Shown one piece after another: positions 7,864 through 16,335 of a stretch of 64,000 nt of DNA (position 1 is its first letter; each line of letters opens with the position of its first letter). The notes beneath the pieces were generated by a model, which was not told where the DNA came from, did no database searches, and saw only the letters and a list, made by a program, of their open reading frames with translations. Location of the stretch: contig NZ_JARXIA010000001.1 in NCBI RefSeq assembly GCF_031127875.1, positions 1 to 64,000 on the forward strand. Direction: 5' to 3'. Position numbers and translations under genes: made by a program. The stretch is from Pelagicoccus sp. SDUM812005 (GTDB lineage Bacteria > Verrucomicrobiota > Verrucomicrobiia > Opitutales > Opitutaceae).

Positions 7864-8165
7864 GGTAGTGAGGGTTGGTTGGTTTGACAGGTTCGCTCCA
7901 ATTGCGGAATGGCGACGTCTTGCGACCCGCCAGGTAGGCTAGTATTCCGTGCTGCAGACTCAGTGACAGCCCCGAGGGGTATCCGCCATTCAGTTTGCGG
8001 GTAATTGAGGCTTTGCGCTAAGGTAACGCTGCTTGGATCCCAAGAATTGTCAAAGGGCTTTAACATTTTTTTTAAAAATGGAGAATTTGCGAGTCTTTTG
8101 CTAAAAATGCGGGCCGGGTCGAAAATTGCGGATTTTCCGGCAAGATTGTGGTTTCCCTTTTTCGA
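7864..8165. other. Divergent promoter region
   Basis: 302 bp between two divergent signalling genes. The right part is AT-rich, with TTGTCA at 8047-8052 and a T/A tract 17 bp further on that could be a promoter for the rightward gene. No gene or strong repeat is seen. Confidence 0.5.
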
Positions 8166-9323
8166 ATGAGTGAACCCACACGCAAGGACTCGGCGGGCCC
8201 GCTGCCTGAACTTCCCGCAGATTGGCGATTGTTGTTGATCGACAAGGGGATGAAGCTGCTTGCATTTGCTGGTTTGCCGGGGCTGGCGGGCGCGAAGCCG
8301 GCGCGTGGCTTGGATCTGGCGGACTATTTGGCGGATGAAGGCTTGGACTTGGCGGAGGTGGGCGAGCTGCTGGTTTGCCTGGAGGACATGCCGGCGGACT
8401 GCGAGTTGCGTCTGCGTTTGGGGAATCCCAGCTTGAGCGTGGTCGCTCGAGGTTTTGCGGATTCCAACGGGGTGAGCTGCGTGGTGCTGCGTCCGCGGGC
8501 GGACGAGGAAGCGGAGCGCGCCTTGCCGGCGGCGTGGGCGTGGGCTTCCTGGACGATCCGTTCCTTGGGTCTTAGAGTGGGCAATCCGGCGGAGGCACCG
8601 GTTCATATTTTAGTGGTAGACCAGAATCCGGAGGTGGTGGCCTACTGCCGCACGCTGTCGCGCAAGTTGGGCTGCCGCTCGACGGGAGCCGGGTCCGGAG
8701 GCGAGGCCTTGGCTCGGATCAAGGCTCGCGCTTACGATTTGGTCATCGTGGACAGCATGATTCCAGGCATGGGGGCGAGCGCCTTGGCCTCCATCATCAG
8801 CGAGCGCAGCAAGAAGGACTGGGGGCGGTCGCCGTTGTGGGCGGTAATGTCGCCCCACGAGCGCTTCGAGAGCGACGCCTCGGCCCACGTTCTGGAGAAG
8901 CCGCTGGCCATGAGCGACTTGAAGGGGGCGGTCAAGCTGGCCCGGGATTTTCGCATCCAAGCTTTGGCGGCCACCCAGGAAGGCGAGGAGCTGGCGGTTC
9001 TGAACCTGGACATTTGGCAGGAGGACCAGGCGTTGTTGAAGCGTTTGACGAAAGCCTTGGTGGCGCAGGGCATGGAGTTGAGGCTGCGTCTGAGCGAAAA
9101 TCCGAGCTATCCCGATAGCGTCGATTTCATGAAGGACCTCACTTCGCTCAAGAACGGCTGCGATATCTTGCATGCGTACCGTTTGGCGGAGGCCTGCAAG
9201 GACTTGCTGGATGTGAGCCAAGATGCCCAGTCGCGGCGCATGTTGGCTCGGCTGGACCGTTTACTTGTCGAGATTGAGGGATTTCGTCTATACGCGGCTG
9301 GGCGAGGTCTCCTACGTGATTAA
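8166..9323 (+). CDS. Receiver-domain protein with degenerate Hpt-like C-terminus
   Basis: A 385-residue soluble signalling protein. Residues about 1-130 have a PAS-like look but I cannot assign them firmly. A receiver domain spans about 148-265 with phospho-acceptor D196 (VIVDSMIPGMG) and a conserved Lys in LEKPL; the second acidic residue of the usual DD pair is Gln. The C-terminal 110 residues resemble a histidine phosphotransfer helix bundle (DLTSLKNGCDILHAYRLAEACKDLL) but the phosphorylatable His of HxLKG is replaced by Thr near residue 326. No DNA-binding or catalytic output is visible. It is divergent from the LuxR-type regulator. ATG 8166 is preferred over an in-frame GTG at 8148. Confidence 0.75.
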   Translation: MSEPTRKDSAGPLPELPADWRLLLIDKGMKLLAFAGLPGLAGAKPARGLDLADYLADEGLDLAEVGELLVCLEDMPADCELRLRLGNPSLSVVARGFADSNGVSCVVLRPRADEEAERALPAAWAWASWTIRSLGLRVGNPAEAPVHILVVDQNPEVVAYCRTLSRKLGCRSTGAGSGGEALARIKARAYDLVIVDSMIPGMGASALASIISERSKKDWGRSPLWAVMSPHERFESDASAHVLEKPLAMSDLKGAVKLARDFRIQALAATQEGEELAVLNLDIWQEDQALLKRLTKALVAQGMELRLRLSENPSYPDSVDFMKDLTSLKNGCDILHAYRLAEACKDLLDVSQDAQSRRMLARLDRLLVEIEGFRLYAAGRGLLRD

Positions 9324-9423
9324 GATTGATTTTCAGCAGGCTTGATTTGATCCGCTAAAATAGGCCGCCGAGCGGTTTATTTAAGTTGATTTGGCGGGGG
9401 GCAGTCGTATCCAAGAGAACCTT

Positions 9424-9699
9424 ATGGCAAAATCTTCTTCTTCAAAACCAGCCAACGCGGCTTTCATGAAACCTGTTACTCCTGATGCTGCTCTTGCTGC
9501 AGTTGTCGGTGCTGACCCACTTCCACGTACCGAGCTCACCAAGAAGCTTTGGGATTACATCAAGTCTAACAATCTCCAGAACCCAGAAAACAAGCGCGAA
9601 ATCATCGCTGACGCAGCCCTCAAGAAGGTCTTCGACGGACGCGACAAGGTTACGATGTTCGAAATGACCAAGCTTGTTTCTGGCCACGTAGTTAAGTAA
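9424..9699 (+). CDS. Stand-alone SWIB/MDM2 domain protein
   Basis: A 91-residue protein almost wholly made of a SWIB domain: PLPRTELTKKLWDYIKSNNLQNPENKREIIADAALKKVF is diagnostic. In eukaryotes SWIB is part of chromatin remodellers; in chlamydiae it can be fused to topoisomerase or stand alone, and small free copies are common in verrucomicrobia, where a nucleoid or DNA-associated role is inferred but not shown. A short basic, Ser/Lys-rich tail precedes the domain. Start ATG 9424 is chosen; an earlier TTG at 9391 would add 11 residues without similarity. The codon choice (many C-ending codons) and a perfect terminator suggest high expression as a single-gene unit. Confidence 0.93.
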   Translation: MAKSSSSKPANAAFMKPVTPDAALAAVVGADPLPRTELTKKLWDYIKSNNLQNPENKREIIADAALKKVFDGRDKVTMFEMTKLVSGHVVK

Positions 9700-9726
9700 G
9701 ACACCCCCCCTACAAATTTTCAGGAG

Positions 9727-9757
9727 AAGCCCGCAGCCTAATGGTTGCGGGCTTTTT
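9727..9757 (+). terminator. Rho-independent terminator of SWIB gene
   Basis: AAGCCCGCA pairs with TGCGGGCTT, extended inward by a G-T and two C-G pairs to a TAAT loop, followed by a five-T tract. It begins 27 bp after the stop codon. Confidence 0.92.
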
Positions 9758-9778
9758 CGTGGCGGCAGGGACTGGCTT

Positions 9779-9822
9779 GCGGGATCTGTCGGCTGTGGGG
9801 CACCGGGCCGTCGAGCCCCACC
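9779..9822. repeat. Dispersed copy of the 44-bp core of the left-end repeat
   Basis: Aligns without gaps to 154-197 and 507-550 (7 mismatches of 44 against the first). The ends GCGGGATCTGTCG and CCGGGCCGTCGAGCCC are fixed. The hairpin is kept by a different pairing: GGCTCG/CGAGCC in the left copies, GGGGC/GCCCC here. It sits between the SWIB terminator and the end of mutS. Confidence 0.75.
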
Positions 9823-9843
9823 ACCGCGCGCTCGCCACATTAA

Positions 9844-12432
9844 TTAAAAGAGGCCGAGTTGGTTTTTGTCGGTCTCGACCTTGATCTTCTTGCGAGGCTT
9901 CGCCACGGGGACGGGCGTGGGGCTGGAAACGGTGACGCTGGAGTCGTCGGACTCGAGCTTTTCCAGGATCTCCTTGGCGCGGTCGATGACGGGTGTGGGG
10001 AGGCCGGCGAGGCGGGCTACTTGAATCCCGTAGGATCGGTCGGCGGCGCCTTTGACGACTTGGCGGACGAAGACGATGTCGTCGTTCCACTCCTTGACGG
10101 CGACGCTGTAGTTTTCGAGGCGGCCGAGGTGCTTGTCGAGCTGGGTGAGCTCTTGGTAGTGGGTGGCGAAAAGGGTTTTGGGACCGGTTTGGGGATCGCG
10201 GTGAAGGTGCTCGATGACGGACCAGGCGATGGAGAGGCCGTCGTAGGTGGAGGTGCCGCGCCCGATCTCGTCGAGGATGATGAGGGAGTTTTCGGTGGCG
10301 TTGTTGAGGATGTTGGCGGTCTCGTTCATCTCGACCATGAAGGTGGAGTTGCCGCGGGCAAGGTCGTCGCTGGCTCCGACGCGGGAAAAGATGCGGTCGA
10401 CGAGGCCGATCTTGGCGGAGGTGGCCGGCACCCAGCAGCCGACTTGGGCCATGAGGGTGATGAGGGCGACCTGGCGGATAAAGGTCGACTTACCGGCCAT
10501 GTTGGGACCGGTGATAAGGTGTATTTGGTTTTCGGATGCGGAGATGCCGATGTCGTTGGGAACGAAGGCGTGGCTGCCGGCGAGGCCTTGGGTGTCCTTG
10601 CGGAGCATTTGTTCGACGACGGGGTGGCGGCCTTGGTTGATTTCGAGCAGGTCGCTGTCGTTGAGCTCTGGCTTGCAGTAGTCCCAGCGGCGAGCGATTT
10701 CGGCCCAGCCGCAGAAAACGTCGAGCTCGGCGAGAGCTTCGGCGGTTTGGGTGAGGGCGGCGCTTTCTTCGAGCACGGCTTCGATGAGGCCGAGGAAGAG
10801 CTCCTCTTCGCGACGCTTGGAATTCTCTTCGGCGTGGAAGATTTCCTTTTCCTTGGCCTTGAGGTCTTCGGTGATGAAGCGTTCGGCGTTTACGGTGGTC
10901 TGCTTGCGTATGTAGTTTTCGGGTACGAGGGAGAGGTTGGACTTGGTGACTTCGATGAAGTAGCCGAAGGCCCCGTTGTACTTGACCTTGAGGTTCTTGA
11001 TGCCGGTGCGGGCTCGCTCGTCCGCTTCGAGGTCGGCCAGCCAGACTTTGTTGTCGGTGGTCAGGGAGAGCATGCGGTCCAGCTCGGGGTCGTAGCCGGT
11101 GGCGATGTAGCCGCCGTCGTCGAGCTTGCTGGGGAGCTCTTCCTTGAGGGCGCGGTCGAGCAGTTCGGCGAGGGCGGGGAGCTCGTGGAGGCGGTTGGTC
11201 AGGTCGTCGAGCGGGGATGCGGCGGGGGAGTCCGGCGAGGTGGAGGACGCGACCTCTTGGATGTTGGCCTTGAGTTCGGGAATTTGCAGCAGGGTGTCGC
11301 GCACGCCGCCGAGCTCGCGCGGATTGCGGAGGCGGTTTTGCATGCGCGAGAGGATGCGCTTGATGTCGCGGACGGACTTGAGGGTGCTTTGCAACTCGGC
11401 GGCGGCCATAGGGTTGCGGTAGAATTGCTCGACGGAGTCGAGGCGGCGTTGCAGCTCGGGAATGTCTCTTTCGGGAGCGATGAGCCATTGCTCGAGGAGG
11501 CGGGCTCCGGCGGCGGTTTTGCAGCCGTTGATAGCTTCGATGAGGGAGCCTTCGCGCAGGCCGCGAGTAGACTTGAAGATCTCCAAGTTGCGCAGGGTGG
11601 CGGGGTCTATGAGGAGGGATGCCTTGGCGCTGTATTCACGGATGGAGGACAGGTTCTTTGGCTCGGAGCGGAGGGTTTCGCGAGCGTAGTGGAGCAGGGC
11701 GCCGGCGCAGCCGAGGGCGTCGTGGGTCTTTTCGATGCCGAATCCTTCGAGGTTGATGACGCCCAGCGTTTCCATGACGGCTTGGGCCCCGGAGTCGCAG
11801 TCGAACTGGAAGCCCGGTTGCTCGGAGGTGGAACGGGAGTTGGCGAAGTGTATCAGCTCCTCGAATACCGGATTGTTGTGCGACTGCTTTTGCCAAGACT
11901 CTTGGGTGCCTTCCATGAGGAGGAGTTCGGCGGGGTCGATGGAGACGAGCACCGGCAGGAGGTCGTCCGGCTTGCTGTCGTGGGCGATGCGGAATTCGCC
12001 GGTGGAGAGATCGATCCAAGCGAGGGAGAAGCCGGACTTGTCGTACTCGATGGCGGCCAGGTAGTGGTTGCGTTGGGAGTCGAGCTGGTTGTCCTCGATG
12101 GTCGTACCCGGAGTGAGGATACGGGTAAGGGCGCGCTTGACGAGCTTGCCCGCTTGGGGCGTTTCCACTTGCTCGCAGATGGCGACCTTCATGTTGGCGG
12201 CGAGGACTTTTCCGATGTACTGCTCGGCGGCGTGGAAGGGGATGCCGGCCATCTTGTAGTCGCTGCGCTTGGTGAGGGTGATGCCGAGGACCTGGGCGCC
12301 GATTTCGGCGTCTTCGTGGAACATCTCGTAGAAGTCGCCCAAGCGGAACAGCAGCAGCGTATTGGCCGGGAGGGTCTTGCGAACCTCGTAGTACTGCTGC
12401 ATCATGGGGGTCATCTTCTTTTCGCGAGGCAT
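9844..12432 (-). CDS. mutS: DNA mismatch repair protein MutS
   Basis: An 862-residue mismatch-recognition ATPase acting with MutL. The N-terminal mismatch-binding domain starts TPMMQQYYEVRK and includes the GDFYEMF motif whose Phe stacks on the mismatch; connector, lever and clamp domains follow; the C-terminal ATPase has Walker A GPNMAGKST and Walker B ILDEIGRGTSTYDG. Length is normal for bacterial MutS1. ATG at 12432 gives MPREKKMTPMM; longer in-frame extensions upstream have no MutS similarity. The gene stands alone, convergent with the SWIB gene, and ends close to the dispersed repeat. Confidence 0.97.
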   Translation of the reverse strand: MPREKKMTPMMQQYYEVRKTLPANTLLLFRLGDFYEMFHEDAEIGAQVLGITLTKRSDYKMAGIPFHAAEQYIGKVLAANMKVAICEQVETPQAGKLVKRALTRILTPGTTIEDNQLDSQRNHYLAAIEYDKSGFSLAWIDLSTGEFRIAHDSKPDDLLPVLVSIDPAELLLMEGTQESWQKQSHNNPVFEELIHFANSRSTSEQPGFQFDCDSGAQAVMETLGVINLEGFGIEKTHDALGCAGALLHYARETLRSEPKNLSSIREYSAKASLLIDPATLRNLEIFKSTRGLREGSLIEAINGCKTAAGARLLEQWLIAPERDIPELQRRLDSVEQFYRNPMAAAELQSTLKSVRDIKRILSRMQNRLRNPRELGGVRDTLLQIPELKANIQEVASSTSPDSPAASPLDDLTNRLHELPALAELLDRALKEELPSKLDDGGYIATGYDPELDRMLSLTTDNKVWLADLEADERARTGIKNLKVKYNGAFGYFIEVTKSNLSLVPENYIRKQTTVNAERFITEDLKAKEKEIFHAEENSKRREEELFLGLIEAVLEESAALTQTAEALAELDVFCGWAEIARRWDYCKPELNDSDLLEINQGRHPVVEQMLRKDTQGLAGSHAFVPNDIGISASENQIHLITGPNMAGKSTFIRQVALITLMAQVGCWVPATSAKIGLVDRIFSRVGASDDLARGNSTFMVEMNETANILNNATENSLIILDEIGRGTSTYDGLSIAWSVIEHLHRDPQTGPKTLFATHYQELTQLDKHLGRLENYSVAVKEWNDDIVFVRQVVKGAADRSYGIQVARLAGLPTPVIDRAKEILEKLESDDSSVTVSSPTPVPVAKPRKKIKVETDKNQLGLF

Positions 12433-12738
12433 GGGAAGGAAAGTGGTGAGTCGTGAGTGGTGAAAAGGGATCGGGCGGCGGCGCGGCAAATAGGACTGCG
12501 GCCGCTACCGGTTTGGCAAGGCAGGGAAATTTGGGGGCGGCTTGGGCGAGGTAAAGGGAGAAATTGGGAATCGGCGCTTTGGGGCTGGATTTCCGAGGGA
12601 CGGAATTGGGGAAGCGATCCAGGCGGGGCGTGGCGAGCACGATTGCAGCTTGCGAAGGGAAGCGTGCATTGCGCAGGGAGAAAGGGGACGCTTCTCCGGG
12701 GAGCGGGGCTTGGTACGGTCAATGCATAGGTTTCGTTT
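12433..12738. other. Non-coding gap between divergent mutS and small acidic protein
   Basis: 306 bp. It should hold the mutS promoter (minus strand) and that of the rightward small gene. I see no gene, no strong inverted repeat and no clear -35/-10 pair. Confidence 0.45.
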
Positions 12739-13056
12739 ATGAATATAGAAGAGAGAAAAAATGAGTCACGGGCTGCGAAGCCTTCGCCGCGTTTCAACCA
12801 GGAGCTGGACCCGGACAATGCCACGAGTCCGCAAAGCTTTTCCGAGCGCGAGCAGGAGGGAAAGGAGAAGTTCTATCCGGAGAAGCAAGGGGAGGCGTAT
12901 CCAGCGAGCTCGTCCGAGGGAAAGGAGCGAGACGAAAAGAAACCGAAACGTCCTGCGGAGAAGCCACTGGACGATGAGGAAAAGATCGACGAGGCGCTGG
13001 AAGAATCCTTTCCCGCTAGCGATCCGCCGTCCACCTCCGACCCGAGCCGCCGCTAG
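12739..13056 (+). CDS. Small hydrophilic protein ending in ESFPASDPPS motif
   Basis: A 105-residue, highly charged protein rich in Glu, Lys, Pro and Ser, with no hydrophobic segment and probably disordered. Its tail, DEALEESFPASDPPSTSDP, matches a short conserved motif (ALxESFPASDPP) found at the ends of small uncharacterised proteins in many proteobacteria and other phyla. Function is unknown; stress association has been suggested for relatives but nothing here proves it. The ATG at 12739 has no Shine-Dalgarno. The gene is monocistronic. Confidence 0.7.
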   Translation: MNIEERKNESRAAKPSPRFNQELDPDNATSPQSFSEREQEGKEKFYPEKQGEAYPASSSEGKERDEKKPKRPAEKPLDDEEKIDEALEESFPASDPPSTSDPSRR

Positions 13057-13198
13057 GCGGGGCCGTGTGCAGTCTTTTTGCGGGTCCGTCTCGGTTTGCG
13101 CTTTTCTTTGGGCCTGAAATTACGCGAGTTGATTGAAGGAAAAATCAGTCTGCTGGTTAGGCAATCGATGCAGTTGATACTCCGTTGCTCTCGCATCC

Positions 13199-14800
13199 AT
13201 GAAAAGACTCTTCCCGCTGCGGCCTCTTTGGCGCGGTTCGCACCTTATTTGTTGTCTCGCAGTTTCGGCAAGGGCCGAGGTGACGGATTGGCCTAAGGCC
13301 ATCGATGCTTTGCACGCGTCGCTGCCTGGATTCTTCGGGATTCAGACGCTTCCGACGAAGCCGTTAGCGGTGAAGCGAGCCATCGCGGAGTGGGAGCCGC
13401 TTGAGGCTTTAGCGGTGTGTCTGCCGATCAAGGAGAGCATGGACCATCCTCGCATATTGGCGTACTACTCGAATCTTATTGGCGTTGCCAGCGGTTACGT
13501 CGACGTGGTGGTGCTGCATCGCCCTCAGGACGAGAGGTATGTCGATTTGTTTTCCGAGCGTTTGCGGAAGATGGAAGGCGTTCCGGCGCAGCTGGAGCGG
13601 GTACGGTTTTTGCAGGTGCAGACGGGTGACTTTTGGGCTCGAGACTTTGGGCCGCTTTTCGCTCTGGGCGAGGATGGACGGCTTTTGTTGCTCGACAATT
13701 CGGATCGTCCGCTGATGGAGGAGCGGGAGGCGTGGCAAAAGGTTGCGATGAACGCGGAGGGGACCGATCCGGAGGAAGACGAGCGTGATTTCGAATCGTT
13801 AAGCGCTTGGAATCGGCGACGGGAAGTCACTCCGATGTACGTGGCGAAGTTCGTGCGGCAGCGGTACGGAGTGGATTGCGAGGTGGTGCGTCCGCCCTTG
13901 CACCTGCAGGGGGGAGATTACCTGACGGACGGGAGCGGGGCGGTGTTCGTCTCGGAGGATACGGTCTTGGGGAACGATGGTCGCCTGACTTACCTGCGCA
14001 GCGTTTTTCGGGACTACTACGGGGCGGATCGGGTGCATACGCTGAACGCCTTGCCGGGGATCACGGTGAAGCATTTGGACCAGCTGGTGAAGTTGGTGGC
14101 CCCGGACACGTTTTTGGTGGCGGAGCCGTTGGAGTTTAGCGGGCAGGCGAGCTCGGCGCACCTTCGTCGCTTGTCGCAGGAGGTAGGGGAGGTCTTGGCC
14201 GCCAACGAAGCTTATTTGCGGAAGCATTTTCCGGCTGCGAAGATCGTCCGGCTGCCGATGTTGCCGCCTGTGCCGGAAGACGCTCCCAACGTGACGCACC
14301 GCTTCCGCTCGCAGGTGTTCGCCCGCGTTTGCGAAGAGCTCGGGGTTAGCTACCTGCGATACGTCAAGTTGAGCGAAGGAGATAGCCAGAAGGAATTGGT
14401 GGAAAAGAAGGTGCTGGAATATTTGGTGAACCGGTTTCAGCGGAGCATCGATTTCTACGACGACGAGGATTTGAGTTTCCTGACGGAAACTTACTTGGGC
14501 GCGGATTTACAGGTGTTGCTGGAGACGAACGTCGATTCGAGCAGCGCCTACCGCACCTATTTGAACAGCGTTTATTTGCGAACCAAGGACGGGCGGGAAG
14601 CTTGGCTCTTGCCCCGCTACCTGCCGCAGCGGGGCGAGACGGAGGAGGCGATTTCAGATATTGAGCGGCGGGTTGAGGCTGTCTATCGATCGCTCTTTCC
14701 AGAGAGTCGCATTCATTGGATCGAGGCGGATGTGATGTCGGAAATGCTGGGAGCAATCCATTGCACGACCTTTACGATTCCGGCGCTTCCTGCGGAGTAG
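13199..14800 (+). CDS. Exported agmatine/peptidyl-arginine deiminase family protein
   Basis: A 533-residue protein of the guanidino-group-modifying superfamily (bacterial PAD/agmatine deiminase type), which hydrolyse agmatine or peptidyl-arginine to citrulline-type products. Catalytic landmarks visible are WARDFGP (about 146-152), LQGGDYL (about 238) and the C-terminal Cys C522 in AIHCTTFTIP, the equivalent of GxIHCxT in agmatine deiminases. It is longer than cytosolic agmatine deiminases (about 370 residues), and residues 1-25 look like a signal peptide (hydrophobic stretch ending SARAE), which favours an exported Porphyromonas-type enzyme. The middle (180-220) is an acidic insertion. Substrate is uncertain. 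Confidence 0.8.
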   Translation: MKRLFPLRPLWRGSHLICCLAVSARAEVTDWPKAIDALHASLPGFFGIQTLPTKPLAVKRAIAEWEPLEALAVCLPIKESMDHPRILAYYSNLIGVASGYVDVVVLHRPQDERYVDLFSERLRKMEGVPAQLERVRFLQVQTGDFWARDFGPLFALGEDGRLLLLDNSDRPLMEEREAWQKVAMNAEGTDPEEDERDFESLSAWNRRREVTPMYVAKFVRQRYGVDCEVVRPPLHLQGGDYLTDGSGAVFVSEDTVLGNDGRLTYLRSVFRDYYGADRVHTLNALPGITVKHLDQLVKLVAPDTFLVAEPLEFSGQASSAHLRRLSQEVGEVLAANEAYLRKHFPAAKIVRLPMLPPVPEDAPNVTHRFRSQVFARVCEELGVSYLRYVKLSEGDSQKELVEKKVLEYLVNRFQRSIDFYDDEDLSFLTETYLGADLQVLLETNVDSSSAYRTYLNSVYLRTKDGREAWLLPRYLPQRGETEEAISDIERRVEAVYRSLFPESRIHWIEADVMSEMLGAIHCTTFTIPALPAE

Positions 14801-14887
14801 GTCTTTTGGGGCCTCTCGGCGGGGCGAGCTCGGGATGTTTTTACATTGAGAAATCGATCGGGAGCCCTTGTGAATGCGGGCTTTACG

Positions 14888-15664
14888 ATGGATTTGCACT
14901 ACAGAGAGTTTGGGGAGGCGGGGAAGCCGGTGATGGTCATCCTGCATGGGCTGCTGGGCTCGTCGCGGAACTGGCAGGCGGCGGGGCAGGCCTTGGCTGC
15001 CGAGCACCACGTTTATTGCTTGGACTTGCGCAACCATGGGGAGTCCCCTTGGGAGGAGCCGCATTCCTACGAGGTGATGATGGAGGACGTGATGGCTTGG
15101 ATGGACGAGAACCTCGACTCTCGGCCGGTTTTGGTGGGGCATTCCATGGGAGGGAAGCTGGCGATGAAGCTGGCTTGCGAGTACCCGAAGGCGATCCGCA
15201 AGCTGGTGGTGGTGGATATCCAGCCCCGCTCGTATCCGAATAATCACGACAACGATTTCGCCGGCATGAAGGCGGTGGATATGGATTCCCTCCAGTCCCG
15301 CACGGATGCGGAGGCTCAGTTGGAGCCCCATGTCGCGAGCTGGGCGATGCGGAAGTTTTTGCTGACGAATTTGGAGAAGGATCGGGACACGGGCGAATTT
15401 CGCTGGATGGTGAACTTGGACGCGATCATCGAGGGGCGCGGGGATATCGAGTCGAGTCCCTTGGAGGAGGGCGACCGCTACGAGGGCGATACCTTGTTCA
15501 TCATGGGCGGCAAGAGCGGCTATTTCGTGCGCGACGAAGTGCCGCTTTTGCGGGAGCATTTTCCGGCGAGCGCCTTGGAGGTGATCCCGGAGAGCGGGCA
15601 CAATCCGCATTTCGAGTGCCGGGAACGCTTCGTGGAGATCCTAGGCGCGTTCGTGAGAGGCTGA
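14888..15664 (+). CDS. Alpha/beta hydrolase (YbfF-like esterase)
   Basis: A 258-residue cytosolic alpha/beta-hydrolase. The oxyanion motif HGLLGSSRNW near residue 18, nucleophile elbow GHSMGG with S86, and catalytic H238 in SGHNPHFE are clear; the pattern HGLLGSSRNW with DLRNHGES resembles the E. coli YbfF esterase group. The substrate is unknown. ATG at 14888 gives a start directly before the first strand; alternatives TTG 14846 or GTG 14870 would add residues without similarity. It lies 87 bp after the deiminase-like gene and 70 bp before the protease-like gene, both in the same orientation. Confidence 0.88.
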   Translation: MDLHYREFGEAGKPVMVILHGLLGSSRNWQAAGQALAAEHHVYCLDLRNHGESPWEEPHSYEVMMEDVMAWMDENLDSRPVLVGHSMGGKLAMKLACEYPKAIRKLVVVDIQPRSYPNNHDNDFAGMKAVDMDSLQSRTDAEAQLEPHVASWAMRKFLLTNLEKDRDTGEFRWMVNLDAIIEGRGDIESSPLEEGDRYEGDTLFIMGGKSGYFVRDEVPLLREHFPASALEVIPESGHNPHFECRERFVEILGAFVRG

Positions 15665-15734
15665 GCTCGAGCGGGGACGCGGGGTTCTGTTTAGTGTCGC
15701 TTGGCGGCAGGGAATGCTTTGGATGGGCTGAGTT

Positions 15735-16238
15735 ATGCTGCTGATGTTGGGAAAGTTCGTTTGTTTGGTGGGCTCCTATTTGGGCGGCTTGGTGGCGGGC
15801 GTGTTTTTGCACGAGCTCGGGCATGCCTTTGTGGCCTTGCTGGCGACCCGGCAGCGGGTGGAAGTGGAGATCGGCTCGGCGGGGAAACGGGGGACTTGCA
15901 GGCTGGGGCGCTTGTCCTTGGTGGTTCGCTCCGGTGGGCTTCGCTATGGGGCGACGCGCTACGAGCGGGCGGCGGAGTCGCGGGGGACCCAGGCGGCGGT
16001 GGCTGCGGGCGGACCGTTGGCGAGCTTGCTGGCCTTGGGCAGTTTTCTGGGGCTGATGGTGACTTCCGTGGTGGGAAGCTGGCTGTGGATCGTGGCCTTG
16101 GGTCTGGCGGTGGCGAATTTCCGCATCCTGATCGTGGCGGTCTGGCCGATCGCGTACCGTCCGGAGGGAGAGGGCGGCGAGCTGTGGCTGAGCGATGGCT
16201 TGGACCTCTGGCGTTTGCTGACAAAGAAGCGCGATTAG
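15735..16238 (+). CDS. Minimal M50-type membrane zinc protease
   Basis: A 167-residue membrane protein with the zinc-binding HELGH motif at 26-30 inside the first helix (LGGLVAGVFLHELGHAFVALL). Further hydrophobic segments lie at about 80-100 and 105-130, the latter ending NFRILIVAVWPI, and a late SDG (153-155) is placed like the third zinc ligand region of site-2 proteases (DG). It is far shorter than RseP or SpoIVFB and has no PDZ or CBS domain. A proteolytic role in regulated intramembrane cleavage is inferred only from the motif. It precedes the NtrC-type regulator by 97 bp. Confidence 0.7.
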   Translation: MLLMLGKFVCLVGSYLGGLVAGVFLHELGHAFVALLATRQRVEVEIGSAGKRGTCRLGRLSLVVRSGGLRYGATRYERAAESRGTQAAVAAGGPLASLLALGSFLGLMVTSVVGSWLWIVALGLAVANFRILIVAVWPIAYRPEGEGGELWLSDGLDLWRLLTKKRD

Positions 16239-16335
16239 GGTATTTGCGGGGCGAGTTGGGTGGAGGTATGGAAATTGCTGAATCGCGCTTATGGGGTTGC
16301 GCTCCATTGGCTCTTTCCCAGAAAACGGTCCTTGA

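Noticed and set aside
9859-12456. Long open frame antisense to mutS (and similar ones opposite coxA, malQ, lepA, iorB)
   Set aside because: GC-rich codon use leaves long stop-free frames on the other strand. Their translations are rich in Gly, Glu, Val, Leu and low-complexity runs and match no family, while the sense frame is a complete known protein.
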